From Verrucomicrobiaceae bacterium UBA2429 (GTDB lineage: Bacteria; Verrucomicrobiota; Verrucomicrobiia; Verrucomicrobiales; Verrucomicrobiaceae), in assembly GCA_002343505.1 (NCBI GenBank), contig DDQZ01000070.1, positions 221,039 to 248,706 on the forward strand: DNA of 27,668 bases, given 5' to 3'. The notes below the pieces were generated by a model. The model was not told the DNA's origin. It searched no databases and worked only from the letters and a program-made list of their open reading frames with translations. The translations under genes were made by a program, and so were the position numbers. Shown here piece by piece: positions 15,236 through 25,484 of the stretch (the first letter of the stretch is position 1; each line of letters starts with the position of its first letter).

Positions 15236-16276
15236 GTGGGCAATCCAGCGCAGCCGAAAAACCCTGACGGCGACAAGGTGGATCGAGAGCGATTTGATCG
15301 TTGCGCGCGGGTATATGTTGAAACCTCCGCCTTTAATTTCCTCGTGGAGAACGTCGGTCTATCGAACCTTGAGCTGACTCGAGCCTATCAGCGACGAAAA
15401 GGCGTCATATTTGTCACCTCGCCGACGATGTTGTGGGAGATCATGCTCAACTCGGATCGCCAGCGCGCAGACATGCTGCTTATGGCAGCGCAGGCCCTTT
15501 TCGATCCGGTTCTGCTTGGCACACCTACCGAGCTGGCCATCCGCTATCTTCGGTCCGCGTACCCGAACAATGTAGTGAACTACGACGTCACCTCGGACCT
15601 CAGCATGTCCGGGCTATGGTCGCGAATGACGCGCGATTTCGGATGCACCATGAACTACGACTTTGACCAGTTGGTTCGGCAAAGCGCGCCCATCCGCGCG
15701 ATCTCAAGAAACCTTAGAAGCGTCCTCGAAGATGCACCTCACGATACCGAGATCGTCGATCTTGCGCGTGTTTTCGTAGTCACGGTTTTCGACGCAGCTC
15801 GTGAGGATATTGAAGGCTTTGGCTTAGATGCGACGACGGCCAAGCTAGTTATACTCTACACGTTTCTGTTCTTGCTCGCTCACGCCGATTTGGATGGGTC
15901 GGCGGCTCGAAAATTCTGGCTCGAAAAAGGCTATGTCGGCCCGTTAGAGCGCGCCGAGGTGACAAAGGTATTTTTGGACTATCCTGAGATTTTTGTTCGA
16001 GGGCCGATTCTCGAAATGGCCGTTATGGCCGCGCACCAATACCGAACAGGGAAGACAAATCGAGGCGCGATCCACGACGGAATGCATATGGTCTATGCGC
16101 CTTACGTCTCAGCTATCCTGTCCAATGATCGAGCGTTTCTTACACACGCTGCGGAGCATCAGCGCTACCATACGCGGCTCCTGCATATGTCTCAGGTCCA
16201 GATTTCAGGCGTGGAATTGGACCTCAATGACTATCCGGATGATCAGACCCTGCACCGACTCGATAAAGCGCGCTGA
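15236..16276 (+). CDS. Unknown protein with PIN-nuclease-like signature
   Basis: A 346-aa protein I do not recognise by name. YVETSAFNFL at 28-36 looks like strand 1 of a PIN domain, with Glu in place of the usual Asp. Glu69 (TMLWEIM), Asp281 (IHDGMH) and Asp298 (LSNDRAF) fit the other PIN acidic positions, so a PIN-like RNase is plausible but unproven. Two lines counted by hand are 57% (15541-15600) and 48% GC (15841-15900), clearly below the 67% of allA, and codon use is less GC-biased, suggesting later acquisition. The GTG start directly follows the allA stop; GTG at 15278 is an alternative. No partner antitoxin gene is present next to it. Confidence 0.85.
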   Translation: MGNPAQPKNPDGDKVDRERFDRCARVYVETSAFNFLVENVGLSNLELTRAYQRRKGVIFVTSPTMLWEIMLNSDRQRADMLLMAAQALFDPVLLGTPTELAIRYLRSAYPNNVVNYDVTSDLSMSGLWSRMTRDFGCTMNYDFDQLVRQSAPIRAISRNLRSVLEDAPHDTEIVDLARVFVVTVFDAAREDIEGFGLDATTAKLVILYTFLFLLAHADLDGSAARKFWLEKGYVGPLERAEVTKVFLDYPEIFVRGPILEMAVMAAHQYRTGKTNRGAIHDGMHMVYAPYVSAILSNDRAFLTHAAEHQRYHTRLLHMSQVQISGVELDLNDYPDDQTLHRLDKAR

Positions 16277-16301
16277 TCGGATTTGCGAATGAGTTGATTG
16301 T

Positions 16302-16358
16302 CTGCCGACAGCCACGAGAACAGCGTGGCGAGGGCCGGTAAGATTTCCCCCTCGGCAG
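16302..16358. repeat. Nested dyad between convergent PIN-like ORF and glcB
   Basis: CTGCCGA (16302-16308) and TCGGCAG (16352-16358) face each other around an inner hairpin GCCACG-AGAACAG-CGTGGC (16311-16329). It lies in the 83-bp gap where two genes converge, so it could end transcription, but neither side has a T-run. It may also be a chance structure. Confidence 0.4.
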
Positions 16359-16359
16359 T

Positions 16360-18492
16360 TTAGTCCATCTCATCCTTCAACCGCCGCCGGAAAGCGTGCA
16401 GCAACGGCTCGGTATAGCCGTTCGGTTGTGCCGTACCCTCGAAGATTAAGGCCCGCGCGGCTTGGTAGGCGAGGCTGGTTTCCGCATTGCCGCTCATCGG
16501 CCGGTAGAGCGGATCGCCCGCATTCTGGGCGTCGACCTTGGCGGCCATGCGGGTGAGGGCGGCGTCGACTTCCTCCGCCGTGCAGACGCCGTGGAGCAGC
16601 CAGTTGGCGATGTGCTGGGAAGAGATGCGCAAGGTCGCGCGATCCTCCATCAGGCCGATGTCGTGAATGTCCGGCACCTTCGAGCAGCCGACGCCCTGGT
16701 CGATCCAGCGCACGACATAGCCGAGAATGCCCTGGGCATTGTTGTCCAGCTCCTCGCGGACCTCCTCCGGCGACCAGTTGCGGCCGCCGGCGAGCGGGAC
16801 GGTGAGCAGGCGGTCGACGCCGGCCGTCGGCTGATCCGCCAACTCCCGCTGCCGCGCGGCGACATCGCATTGGTGATAATGGAGCGCGTGCAGCACCGCG
16901 GCGGTCGGGCTCGGCACCCAGGCGGTGCTGGCGCCGGCCTGCGGGTGGCCGATCTTCTGTGCGAGCATGTCGGCCATCCGGTCGGGCGCGGCCCACATCC
17001 CTTTGCCGATCTGCGCCCGGCCCGCAAAGCCGCTGGCCAGGCCGATCTGCACGTTGCGCGCCTCATAGGCCGCGATCCAGTCGCTGGCCTTCATCTCGCC
17101 TTTCCGGACCATGGCGCCGGCCCGCATCGAACTGTGCATCTCGTCGCCGGTGCGATCGAGGAAGCCGGTATTGATGAAGACGATGCGGTCCTTCACCGCA
17201 TGGATGCAGGCGGCGAGATTGGCGGAGGTGCGGCGCTCCTCGTCCATCACGCCGACCTTGATCGTGTGGCGGGAGAGGCCGAGCAGATCCTCGACCGCGT
17301 CGAAGAGCCGGTTGGTGAAGGCTGCCTCGTCCGGCCCGTGCATCTTGGGCTTCACGATATAGACCGAGCCGGCGCGGCTGTTGCGGAAGCGGCCCCCGCC
17401 TTTCAGGTCGTGCAAGGCGATCAGGCTGGTGACGATGGCGTCGAGTATGCCTTCGGGCGCCTCTCCGCCGTCGGGCAGGATGATCGCCGGATTGGTCATC
17501 AAATGCCCGACATTGCGGACGAAGAGCAGACTGCGGCCCGGCAAGGTCAGGGTGGAGCCGTCCGGCGCGGTATAGGTACGGTCCTCCTCCAGTTCGCGGG
17601 TAAGGCTCCGGCCGCCCTTGTCGAAGCGGGCGGAAAGGTCGCCTTTCATCAGCCCGAGCCAGTTCCGATAGGCCGCAACCTTGTCGTAGGCATCGACCGC
17701 CGCGACCGAGTCTTCCAGATCGACGATCGTGGTCAGCGCGGCCTCAAGGATCACGTCGGCGATCCCAGCCGGATCGTCGCGGCCGATCGGATGGTCGCGG
17801 TCGAATACGACCTCGATATGCAGGCCGTTGTGACACAATAGTAACGAGCGACTTGTCTTTCCGACGATGCACTCGCCGCCATCCTGCCCCAGAACGACGA
17901 TCTGGTCTTCCAAGTCGTTGAGCGATGCCGCTGTGCAGTCTTTCCATGAGCCATCGATGAAGGGCAGCACTTCATCCAGGAAGCCCTTGGCCCGCGCGAT
18001 CACTTTGGCGCCGCGTTCGGGATCATAGCCGCCGCCCTTCGGCAGATCGCCGAGCGCGTCAGTGCCGTAGAGCGCATCGTAGAGGCTGCCCCAGCGGGCA
18101 TTGGCGGCGTTCAGCAGGAAGCGGGCGTTGAGCACCGGCACGACCAGCTGCGGCCCGGCGAGGCGCGCGACCTCTTCGTCCACATTTTGGGGCGCGATGG
18201 TGAAGGGCGCGGGCTCGTCGACGAGGTAGCCGATCTCGCGGAGGAAGTTTTGATAGCCATCGCCGGACGGCGGCCCGGGATTCGCGACGTGCCAGGCGTC
18301 CAGCTTCGCCTGCAGATCGTCGCGGGTCGCCAGCAGCGCGCGATTCTCCGGCGTGAAGCGGGCATAGATATCCGCGACCCCGCGCCAGAAGACGTCAGGT
18401 GCGATGCCGGTGTCGGGCAGGGCCTCGTCCTCGAGGAACCGCACCAATGTGGTTGCGACCTTCAGTCCCGCTTTGTCGATCATCTCGGTCAT
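16360..18492 (-). CDS. glcB: Malate synthase G
   Basis: A 710-aa monomeric malate synthase (about 720 aa is usual) that condenses glyoxylate with acetyl-CoA to malate. Family segments are [55 protein letters not shown] and [13 protein letters not shown](M)H. In this cluster it would assimilate the glyoxylate released by allA. The ATG at 18492 gives [10 protein letters not shown]; an ATG three codons later (18483) is also possible, and the open frame upstream to 18549 crosses into the divergent gene. It stands alone on the minus strand, divergent by 39 bp from the 87-aa gene. Confidence 0.96.
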   Translation of the reverse strand: MTEMIDKAGLKVATTLVRFLEDEALPDTGIAPDVFWRGVADIYARFTPENRALLATRDDLQAKLDAWHVANPGPPSGDGYQNFLREIGYLVDEPAPFTIAPQNVDEEVARLAGPQLVVPVLNARFLLNAANARWGSLYDALYGTDALGDLPKGGGYDPERGAKVIARAKGFLDEVLPFIDGSWKDCTAASLNDLEDQIVVLGQDGGECIVGKTSRSLLLCHNGLHIEVVFDRDHPIGRDDPAGIADVILEAALTTIVDLEDSVAAVDAYDKVAAYRNWLGLMKGDLSARFDKGGRSLTRELEEDRTYTAPDGSTLTLPGRSLLFVRNVGHLMTNPAIILPDGGEAPEGILDAIVTSLIALHDLKGGGRFRNSRAGSVYIVKPKMHGPDEAAFTNRLFDAVEDLLGLSRHTIKVGVMDEERRTSANLAACIHAVKDRIVFINTGFLDRTGDEMHSSMRAGAMVRKGEMKASDWIAAYEARNVQIGLASGFAGRAQIGKGMWAAPDRMADMLAQKIGHPQAGASTAWVPSPTAAVLHALHYHQCDVAARQRELADQPTAGVDRLLTVPLAGGRNWSPEEVREELDNNAQGILGYVVRWIDQGVGCSKVPDIHDIGLMEDRATLRISSQHIANWLLHGVCTAEEVDAALTRMAAKVDAQNAGDPLYRPMSGNAETSLAYQAARALIFEGTAQPNGYTEPLLHAFRRRLKDEMD

Positions 18493-18531
18493 CGTCTCGC
18501 TTTTCCGCTTTGTGCCGCCTAGCTTGGCCCC

Positions 18532-18795
18532 ATGACCTTCGACGATCAACTGCTCCGCTATTTCGGCACGACCGATATTTCGACGATCCCGCCGGCCGCG
18601 CTGGAAGCGGGGGCGGAGCGGATGCGCGTCGATCTGGGGCTGGAGACGGACCGGCCGCGCCGCTTCGTGCTCTGGGCCCTGCTCTACACGCTGGGGCAGG
18701 CGCCGGACCTGGATGTGGCGTTCGAGAGCGAGGATGACCGCGATGCGGCGCGCAATCTGATGGCGCTGCTGGAGAGCGAAGCCCCGCCGGCATGA
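18532..18795 (+). CDS. Small conserved-looking protein of unknown function
   Basis: An 87-aa acidic protein with no motif I can name and no signal peptide or membrane segment. It reads as mainly helical, with [17 protein letters not shown] in the middle and an acidic, Ala-rich C-terminus. It is very probably real: its stop overlaps the ATG of the RNB gene by 4 bp, so the two are coupled and may work together. There is no clear Shine-Dalgarno before the ATG. Confidence 0.75.
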   Translation: MTFDDQLLRYFGTTDISTIPPAALEAGAERMRVDLGLETDRPRRFVLWALLYTLGQAPDLDVAFESEDDRDAARNLMALLESEAPPA

Positions 18796-20171
18796 AGATC
18801 ATCCTCGATCCCACCGGCGCGCTCGATGGCGGGCTCGCTGCGCTTCGCGCCGAACTGACCCTGCCGGAGGGCTTCCCGGACGCGGTGCTGGCGGCCGCGG
18901 GGGACGCGGCGCGGCGGGTGCCGGATGCGCATGCCGATTGGACCGCTGTTCCTTTCGTCACGCTGGATCCCGAGGGTGCGACCGATCTGGACCAGGCCTT
19001 TGCGATCGAGGCGGCGGGCAGCGACCTGTTGCTTCACTATGCCATCGCCGATGTGGGCTGGTTCGTGTCGCCGGGCGATCCGCTCGACACGGAGGCGTGG
19101 AAGCGCGGGGCGACCATGTATTTTCCGGACGGGCGGATCGGCCTCTACCCGCCGGTGCTGAGCGAAGGCGCGGCGAGCCTGTTGCCCGATGGTGACCGGC
19201 CGGCAGTGATCTTCACGGTGCGGATCGGCGGTGACGGGAATGCCGCGATCGACGGCGTGGAGCGGGGCCTGATCCGTAACCGCGCGAAGCTGGCCTATGA
19301 GAGTGCGACCGAGGCCGATCTGCCGGAAGGCTTCAGCGAACTCGCGCGACGGGTACAGGCTGCGGAGGCGGCGCGGGGCGCGGCGCGGGTCGATCCACCG
19401 GAGCAGGAAGTCACGCGTGACGGGGCGGGGGGATATGCGCTCGCTTTCCGCCCGCGCACGAAGGCTGAAGATGACAATGCGGCCTTGTCGCTGGCCGCGA
19501 ATCTGGCAGTCGGCAAGTTGCTGCTCGAACATCGCACCGGTCTGTTCCGGGTGATGGCGGAGCCAGATCCGCGTGCGATCCGGCGCTTGCGGCACAGCGC
19601 GCAGGCGCTGGGTCTGAACTGGCCGCGCCGCACGCCGCTGGATAATTTCGAGCGGCGGCTGGATCCAGCCAAGCCCGCCGATGCCGCCTTCATGCTCGCC
19701 GTGCGGCGGGGCAGTCCGGGCGCGAGCTACGCGCCGTTCGATGCCAACGAAAAGCCCTGGCACGCCGCCGTCGCGGCCACCTACGCGCATGCGACCGCAC
19801 CGTTGCGGCGGCTGGCGGATCGCTATGTCGTCGAGGCGGCGCTGGCGGTCGCCAATGGCAAGCCGGTGCCAAACGCAGACGCTTTCGAGCGGCTGCCCAA
19901 GGTGATGGCGCGGGCCGATGCACTGGGCGGGCGGATCGACCGGGCGGTGGTCGATTTGGCCGAAGCGGTGATGCTGCAAAATCAGGTCGGCGAGACCTTC
20001 ACCGCGATCGTGACCGACACCGACGAGCGCGGCGCGCGTATCCAACTCACCGACCTCGCCGTCCTGGCGCGGGTCGCGGCCGAACGCGCGACGGCAGGCG
20101 ACACTTTACAGGTGCGGCTGGACGGCGTGGACATAACCCGCCGCGCGATCGCCTTCAGCCTGGCAGGCTGA
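18792..20171 (+). CDS. RNB-domain exoribonuclease (RNase II/R superfamily), short form
   Basis: A 459-aa protein made mostly of the RNB catalytic domain of 3'-5' exoribonucleases. The active-site stretch [16 protein letters not shown] puts Asp59, Asp65 and Asp67 on three of the four catalytic Asp positions of E. coli RNase II (D201, D207, D209); the fourth (D210) is Gln68. [16 protein letters not shown] near 330 is the conserved RNB substrate-binding segment. It lacks the full cold-shock and S1 domains of RNase II (about 640 aa). DLDQ variants are, to my knowledge, common in short RNB proteins, so activity is likely but unproven. Its 3' end overlaps convergent hutH by 17 bp. Confidence 0.9.
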   Translation: MKIILDPTGALDGGLAALRAELTLPEGFPDAVLAAAGDAARRVPDAHADWTAVPFVTLDPEGATDLDQAFAIEAAGSDLLLHYAIADVGWFVSPGDPLDTEAWKRGATMYFPDGRIGLYPPVLSEGAASLLPDGDRPAVIFTVRIGGDGNAAIDGVERGLIRNRAKLAYESATEADLPEGFSELARRVQAAEAARGAARVDPPEQEVTRDGAGGYALAFRPRTKAEDDNAALSLAANLAVGKLLLEHRTGLFRVMAEPDPRAIRRLRHSAQALGLNWPRRTPLDNFERRLDPAKPADAAFMLAVRRGSPGASYAPFDANEKPWHAAVAATYAHATAPLRRLADRYVVEAALAVANGKPVPNADAFERLPKVMARADALGGRIDRAVVDLAEAVMLQNQVGETFTAIVTDTDERGARIQLTDLAVLARVAAERATAGDTLQVRLDGVDITRRAIAFSLAG

Positions 20172-21660
20172 ATTCCGCCAGCCCTTCGAACGCACCGTCC
20201 AGCACCGCTGCCTGCGCCCAGGCCATATCGTTCGCCATGTAACGGTCGCTCTCGTAGAACGGCACTTGCGCGCGGACCGTCGCGAGCGCGCGAGCAAGCG
20301 GCGCGGAGGTGGTTAGCGGCTTGTGGAAATCCACGCCCTGCGCGGCGGCGAGCAATTCCACGCCGATCACGCCGGCGGCATTGCCCGCGACGCGTCGCGC
20401 CTTGGTGCCGGCATGGGTGGCCATCGAGACATGGTCTTCCTGTCCGGCCGACGTCGGCACCGTGTCCACGCTTGCGGGCCAGGCCTGTGTCTTGTTTTCC
20501 GAGACCAGGGCCGCGGCGGTGACCTGCGCGATCATGAAGCCGGAATTCACGCCGCTGTCCGGGGTTAGGAAGGGCGGCAGGCCGCTCAGCTTCGGATCGA
20601 CCAATATGGCGGTGCGCCGCTCCGAAATGCTGGCGATTTCGCAGAGCGCGATGGTCAGGATGTCCGCCGCGAAAGCAACCGGCTCGGCATGAAAATTGCC
20701 GCCGGAAATGCCTTCCTCGCCGAAGATGATCGGATTGTCGGTGACCGCATTGGCCTCGATCGTCAGCGTGCCTGAGACCTGCCGAAGGAGATCGTAGGCG
20801 GCGCCCATTACCTGCGGCTGGCAGCGGAAGGCGTAGGGGTCCTGCACCCGTTCGCAGTCGGAATGGGAGTCGCGGATCTGACTGCCGGCAAGCAGGCCGC
20901 GCAGGGCCGCAGCGACGGCGATCTGGCCGGGCTGGCCGCGCGCCGCGTGAATGCGCGGATCGAAGGCGACGTCGGTGCCTTTCAGCGCATCGACAGACAT
21001 CGCCCCGGCGACCAAAGCCGCGCCGAAGACGCGCTCGGCGGCGAACAAGGTGTCGAGGGCGATCGCGGTCGAAACCTGCGTGCCGTTGATCAGCGCGAGG
21101 CCTTCCTTCGGGCCGAGCTGGATCGGTTCGAGGCCGAGCCGCTGCAGCGCGTCGGCGGCGTGCAGCAATTCGCCCTTCAGCGTGACATGGCCCTCGCCGA
21201 GCATCGCGGCACTGAGGTGCGCCAGCGGAGCAAGATCGCCGGACGCGCCGACCGATCCCTGCGCGGGGATGACCGGCAGCGCATCGGCCTCCAGCATCGC
21301 CAGCAGTCGTTCGACCACCGCGCGGCTGATCCCGCTCATCCCGCGGCCGAGGCCGATCACCTTCAGCGCAATGATGAGGCGGACGACCTGCGGCTTCAGT
21401 GGTTCGCCCAGCCCTGCGGCGTGCGAGAGGATGAGGTTGCGCTGCAATTCCGCCAGCCGCTCGCGCGGGATGCGGGTGCTGGCGAGCAGGCCGAAGCCGG
21501 TGTTGATGCCGTAGACGGTGCGCCCGCTCTCCACGATCCGCCCGACCGCGGCGGCGGAGGTGTCGATCGCGGTCCAGGCATCGGGCGACAGTGACGCACC
21601 CTCGCCGGACCAGAGAGCGCGAAGATCGCTGAGCGTGACGCTGCCGGGCTGGAGAATCAT
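20155..21660 (-). CDS. hutH: Histidine ammonia-lyase
   Basis: A 501-aa enzyme that removes ammonia from histidine to give urocanate. The Ala139-Ser140-Gly141 triad in [12 protein letters not shown] forms the MIO cofactor. Tyr50 in VYGINTGFG and GGNFHAEPV are further active-site segments. The ATG at 21660 overlaps the hutU stop by 4 bp; the frame is open upstream to 21765, but only inside hutU. It is the last gene of the hutI-hutU-hutH unit. Confidence 0.97.
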   Translation of the reverse strand: MILQPGSVTLSDLRALWSGEGASLSPDAWTAIDTSAAAVGRIVESGRTVYGINTGFGLLASTRIPRERLAELQRNLILSHAAGLGEPLKPQVVRLIIALKVIGLGRGMSGISRAVVERLLAMLEADALPVIPAQGSVGASGDLAPLAHLSAAMLGEGHVTLKGELLHAADALQRLGLEPIQLGPKEGLALINGTQVSTAIALDTLFAAERVFGAALVAGAMSVDALKGTDVAFDPRIHAARGQPGQIAVAAALRGLLAGSQIRDSHSDCERVQDPYAFRCQPQVMGAAYDLLRQVSGTLTIEANAVTDNPIIFGEEGISGGNFHAEPVAFAADILTIALCEIASISERRTAILVDPKLSGLPPFLTPDSGVNSGFMIAQVTAAALVSENKTQAWPASVDTVPTSAGQEDHVSMATHAGTKARRVAGNAAGVIGVELLAAAQGVDFHKPLTTSAPLARALATVRAQVPFYESDRYMANDMAWAQAAVLDGAFEGLAEFSLPG

Positions 21661-23318
21661 TTCCCCACCATCGGCAGATCGAGGCCCTGTTCGCGCGCGC
21701 AGTCGATGGCGATGTCGTAGCCCGCATCGGCGTGGCGCATGACGCCGGTACCCGGGTCGTTCCACAGCACCCTTTCCAGCCGCCGCGCCGCTTCGTCCGT
21801 GCCGTCGGCGACGATCACCACGCCGGAATGCTGCGAATAGCCCATGCCGACGCCGCCGCCATGATGGAGCGACACCCAGGTCGCGCCGCCGGCGGTGTTG
21901 AGCAAGGCGTTAAGCAGGGGCCAGTCGGAGACCGCATCCGAGCCGTCGCGCATCGCCTCCGTTTCGCGATTGGGCGAGGCGACCGAGCCGCTGTCGAGAT
22001 GGTCGCGGCCGATCACGACCGGCGCCTTCAATTCGCCGTTGCGGACCATTTCGTTGAAGGCGAGACCGAGCCGATGGCGCTGGCCCAGGCCGACCCAGCA
22101 GATGCGCGCCGGCAGGCCCTGAAAGGCGATCCGCTCACGCGCCATGTCGAGCCAGCGGTGGAGGTGCGGATCGTCGGGGATCATCTCCTTCACCTTGGCG
22201 TCGGTCTTGTAGATATCCTCCGGATCGCCGGACAGCGCGCACCAGCGGAACGGGCCGATGCCGCGGCAGAAGAGCGGGCGGACGTAAGCGGGGACGAAGC
22301 CGGGGAAATCGAACGCGTCGATCACGCCATGGTCATAGGCTTCCTGGCGGATGTTGTTGCCGTAATCGAAGGTCGGCACGCCCATGTGACGATAGGCCAG
22401 CATCGCCTGTACGTGCACGGCCATGGAGGCGCGCGCTTCGCGCTCGACGCGGCGCGGATCGGCCTCGCGCTCGGCGATCCATTGCTCGACCGTCCAGCCG
22501 ATCGGCAGATAGCCGTTGACCGGATCGTGGGCGCTGGTCTGATCGGTGACGGCGTCGGGGCGGATGCCGCGTTCGACCATTTGCGGCAGGATTTCGGCGG
22601 CATTGCCGAGCAGGCCGACGGAGGTGGGCACGCTGGCGGTGCGGATGATCTCCAGCGCTTCGTCCAGAGTCGCTGCCTGGCGGTCGAGATAACGGGTTTC
22701 GAGGCGCTTCTCGATCCGGCTCTGCTGGCATTCGATTGCGAGGCAATGCGCGCCGGCCATCACCGCCGCGAGCGGCTGCGCCCCGCCCATCCCGCCGAGT
22801 CCCGCGGTCAATATCCACTTGCCGGTGAGGTCGCCGTTATAATGCTGCCGGCCCATCTCGACGAAGGTTTCGTACGTGCCCTGCACGATGCCCTGCGTGC
22901 CGATGTAGATCCACGATCCGGCCGTCATCTGACCGTACATCATCAGGCCCTTGCGATCGAGCTCGTGGAAATGCTCCCAATTCGCCCATTTCGGCACGAG
23001 GTTCGAGTTCGCGATCAGCACGCGCGGCGCGTCCGGATGGGTGGGGAAGACGCCGACCGGCTTGCCCGATTGCACCAGCAGGGTCTGGTCGCCCTCCAGC
23101 CGCTCCAGCGTCTCGACGATCGTGTCGAAGCTCACCCAGTCGCGCGCGGCGCGGCCGATGCCGCCATAGACGACCAGCTCCTCGGGCGCTTCCGCCACGG
23201 CCGGATCGAGATTGTTCTGGAGCATCCGCACGGCGGCTTCGGTGAGCCAGGACTTGGCCTTGATCTCAGTGCCGGTGCGCGCGCGGATGATGCGGCTGTT
23301 GTCACGTCTGTTTTGCAT
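21657..23318 (-). CDS. hutU: Urocanate hydratase (urocanase)
   Basis: A 553-aa NAD-dependent hydratase that turns urocanate into imidazolone propionate. NAD-binding [12 protein letters not shown] lies near residue 175, [13 protein letters not shown] near 320, the catalytic-Cys segment [13 protein letters not shown] near 350, and [17 protein letters not shown] near 490. Length is normal for the family. GGGAG 7 nt upstream of the ATG supports the start. It lies 23 bp after hutI. Confidence 0.97.
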   Translation of the reverse strand: MQNRRDNSRIIRARTGTEIKAKSWLTEAAVRMLQNNLDPAVAEAPEELVVYGGIGRAARDWVSFDTIVETLERLEGDQTLLVQSGKPVGVFPTHPDAPRVLIANSNLVPKWANWEHFHELDRKGLMMYGQMTAGSWIYIGTQGIVQGTYETFVEMGRQHYNGDLTGKWILTAGLGGMGGAQPLAAVMAGAHCLAIECQQSRIEKRLETRYLDRQAATLDEALEIIRTASVPTSVGLLGNAAEILPQMVERGIRPDAVTDQTSAHDPVNGYLPIGWTVEQWIAEREADPRRVEREARASMAVHVQAMLAYRHMGVPTFDYGNNIRQEAYDHGVIDAFDFPGFVPAYVRPLFCRGIGPFRWCALSGDPEDIYKTDAKVKEMIPDDPHLHRWLDMARERIAFQGLPARICWVGLGQRHRLGLAFNEMVRNGELKAPVVIGRDHLDSGSVASPNRETEAMRDGSDAVSDWPLLNALLNTAGGATWVSLHHGGGVGMGYSQHSGVVIVADGTDEAARRLERVLWNDPGTGVMRHADAGYDIAIDCAREQGLDLPMVGK

Positions 23319-23341
23319 GGCCGCTCCCTACACAGCCTGTC

Positions 23342-24553
23342 CTAGGCCTCAACCCCTGCGAGATAGCGCCGCTCGGGGCCGGGGTGACCGATCCAGTAAG
23401 CGAGTTCGGCCGGACGGCCGATGCGCCAGACGCACAGGTCCGCAGCCTTGCCCGAAGCGATCGTGCCGAGCTCCGCCTCGCGACCGAGCGCTTTCGCCGC
23501 GTTGCGGGTCATGCCGGCGAGCGCTTCCTCGGGCGTCAGGCCGAACAGGGTGCAGGCCATGCTGAGCATCAGCGTCGCCGACAGGACGGGCGAGGTGCCG
23601 GGATTGCAATCGGTCGCAACCGCCATCGGCACGCCGTGGCGGCGGAGCATGTCGACCGGCGGCTTGTGCGTTTCCTTCAGCGCGTAGAAGGCGCCGGGGA
23701 GGAGCACGCCGACCATTCCAGCGCGCGCCATCGCCGCCGCGCCGGCCTCGTCGAGATGTTCGAGATGGTCGGCGGAGAGCGCACCATATTCCGCCGCGAG
23801 CGCCGCGCCGTTGAGGTTGCTCAGCTGCTCGGCGTGCAGCTTCACGCGCAGGCCCGCCTTCACCGCGGCCTCGAACAAGGCGCGGACCTCGTCGGGGGTG
23901 AAGCCGATACCCTCGCAAAAGGCGTCGACCGCTTCGGCCAGACCTTCCGCCTTCGCGGCCGGGATCAGTTCATCGGTCGCCATCGCGACGAATTCGGCGC
24001 GGCGTTCCTTGAAGTCGGGCGGCAGCGCGTGAAGGGCCAGGAGGGTCGGGCAGACCCGAACCCGTTCGCTCTCGGCCAGCAGTCGCGCTGCGCGGAGGAG
24101 CTTAAGTTCGCTCTCGAGATCGAGGCCATAGCCCGACTTGATCTCGATCGTCGTCACGCCGCCGCGCATCAGTGCCTTGAGGCGAGGCCAGGCCTGTTCG
24201 GCAATCTCCTCGGCGCTGGCGCTGCGGGTTGCGCCGACCGTCGAGACGATGCCCCCGCCGGCCTTGGCGATCTCCTCATAGGTCGCACCTTCCAGCCGCA
24301 TTTCGAATTCGTGCGCGCGGTTGCCGCCGAAGACGAGGTGCGTGTGGCAATCGATCAGCCCGGGCGTCACCCAGGCGCCGCCCAGCGCCTCGACTTTCGC
24401 GGCGCGATTCCCGGCCAGTTCGGAGCGCTTGCCGACGCGCACCACCTTGCCGTCGGCGATGCCGATCGCGGCATTTTCGATCGCGCCGAACGGGGCCGCG
24501 ACGGCAGCGTCCATCGTCGCCACATGGCAATCTACGAGCATCAAATCCCACAT
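23342..24553 (-). CDS. hutI: Imidazolonepropionase
   Basis: A 403-aa amidohydrolase that opens the imidazolone ring to give N-formimino-L-glutamate. Metal-binding His70 and His72 lie in [18 protein letters not shown] near 140, KLHAEQLSN near 240 and [10 protein letters not shown] near 312 are family segments. The ATG at 24553 is chosen: GCGAGAG precedes it, and the longer frame to 24730 would overlap the divergent hutG. It is the first gene of the hut operon, 40 bp from hutG. Confidence 0.97.
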   Translation of the reverse strand: MWDLMLVDCHVATMDAAVAAPFGAIENAAIGIADGKVVRVGKRSELAGNRAAKVEALGGAWVTPGLIDCHTHLVFGGNRAHEFEMRLEGATYEEIAKAGGGIVSTVGATRSASAEEIAEQAWPRLKALMRGGVTTIEIKSGYGLDLESELKLLRAARLLAESERVRVCPTLLALHALPPDFKERRAEFVAMATDELIPAAKAEGLAEAVDAFCEGIGFTPDEVRALFEAAVKAGLRVKLHAEQLSNLNGAALAAEYGALSADHLEHLDEAGAAAMARAGMVGVLLPGAFYALKETHKPPVDMLRRHGVPMAVATDCNPGTSPVLSATLMLSMACTLFGLTPEEALAGMTRNAAKALGREAELGTIASGKAADLCVWRIGRPAELAYWIGHPGPERRYLAGVEA

Positions 24554-24593
24554 GCTCTCGCCTTTCGCACGGCGACCCCTTAAGCGCCAAGCC

Positions 24594-25484
24594 ATGAGCG
24601 CCGAATGGCCCAGCATCGCCGATCTGCTCGTGCCCGGCGGCCCCGGTGAGGTGGCATTGCTGGGCGCGCCGATGGAGGCGGGATCGGTGACGCCCGGCCG
24701 CTGCGATCTCGCGCCTGAGGCTGTTCGCAAGGCGCTGAAGCGGATCAGCAGCTACGATGTCGAGACGCGCGAGGTGCTGACCGCGCCGGTCGCGGATCTG
24801 GGCGATGTGCCGGTGACCGGCCTGTCGCCCGCCGACGGCTTTGCGCCGATCCGCGACGCGGTGGGCGGAGCGGCGGCGACGCATGGCCTGACCCTGCTGA
24901 TCGGCGGCAACAATGCAGTGACGCGCCCGGCCGCGCACGGGCTGGGCGTGCCGCTGGCCCAGGTCGGGCTGATCACGCTCGATGCGCATTTCGACATGCG
25001 CGACACCAACGATGGCCCGCTGAACGGCAATCCCGTGCGCTGCCTGCTGGAGGATGGACTCGACGGCAGCAACCTCGTCCAGATCGGCCTCGCGCCGTTC
25101 GCCAACACGGTGAAGATGCACCTGGACGTGCTGGAAGCGGGAGGGACGGTCTACACCGCCGCCGACGTCCGCACGCGCGGCATCGCGCGCCTGATCGAGA
25201 CCGCGCTCGGCCAGCTCGACCATTGCGAGCGGATCATCGTCGATTTCGACATTGACGTGATCGACCGGGGGCAGTTTCCCGGCGCACCGGGCGCGCGGCC
25301 GGGCGGCATGCACGTGACCGATTTCTTCACAGCCGCGCGCCTGCTGGCCGCCGAACCCAAGGTGCGGCTGGTCGATCTCACCGAATTCGATCCCAGCCTC
25401 GATCCGTCCGATCTGTCCGCGCTGACCGCCGGGCGCTGGGTCGCGGAGATCCTCGCGGGCTACAAGATGCGGAGCGCGGCATGA
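24594..25484 (+). CDS. hutG: Formimidoylglutamase (arginase/ureohydrolase family), variant metal site
   Basis: A 296-aa ureohydrolase-fold protein. Beside hutI, the expected role is hydrolysis of formiminoglutamate to glutamate and formamide. DAHFD at 130-134 and Asp219/Asp221 in VDFDIDVID match five of the six usual Mn ligands. The normally invariant GGDHS, which supplies the first His ligand, reads GGNNA at 104-108, and the usual DP after the second Asp motif reads DR. Activity may therefore rely on one metal or another ligand. There is no clear Shine-Dalgarno before the ATG at 24594. Its stop overlaps the flavin reductase gene by 4 bp. Another ureohydrolase activity is possible. Confidence 0.85.
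   Translation: MSAEWPSIADLLVPGGPGEVALLGAPMEAGSVTPGRCDLAPEAVRKALKRISSYDVETREVLTAPVADLGDVPVTGLSPADGFAPIRDAVGGAAATHGLTLLIGGNNAVTRPAAHGLGVPLAQVGLITLDAHFDMRDTNDGPLNGNPVRCLLEDGLDGSNLVQIGLAPFANTVKMHLDVLEAGGTVYTAADVRTRGIARLIETALGQLDHCERIIVDFDIDVIDRGQFPGAPGARPGGMHVTDFFTAARLLAAEPKVRLVDLTEFDPSLDPSDLSALTAGRWVAEILAGYKMRSAA

Noticed and set aside
16462..17841. Open frame (459 codons) opposite glcB
   Set aside because: Antisense shadow of malate synthase G; no own context or ribosome-binding site.
18684..20045. Open frame (453 codons) opposite the RNB gene
   Set aside because: Arg-rich antisense shadow; the plus-strand RNB active-site motifs are clear.
21732..23345. Very long open frame (537 codons) on the strand opposite hutU
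   Set aside because: It mirrors hutU almost exactly and gives low-complexity Arg/Ala/Asp/Gly-rich sequence with no family motif; in such GC-rich DNA the opposite frame is often open.
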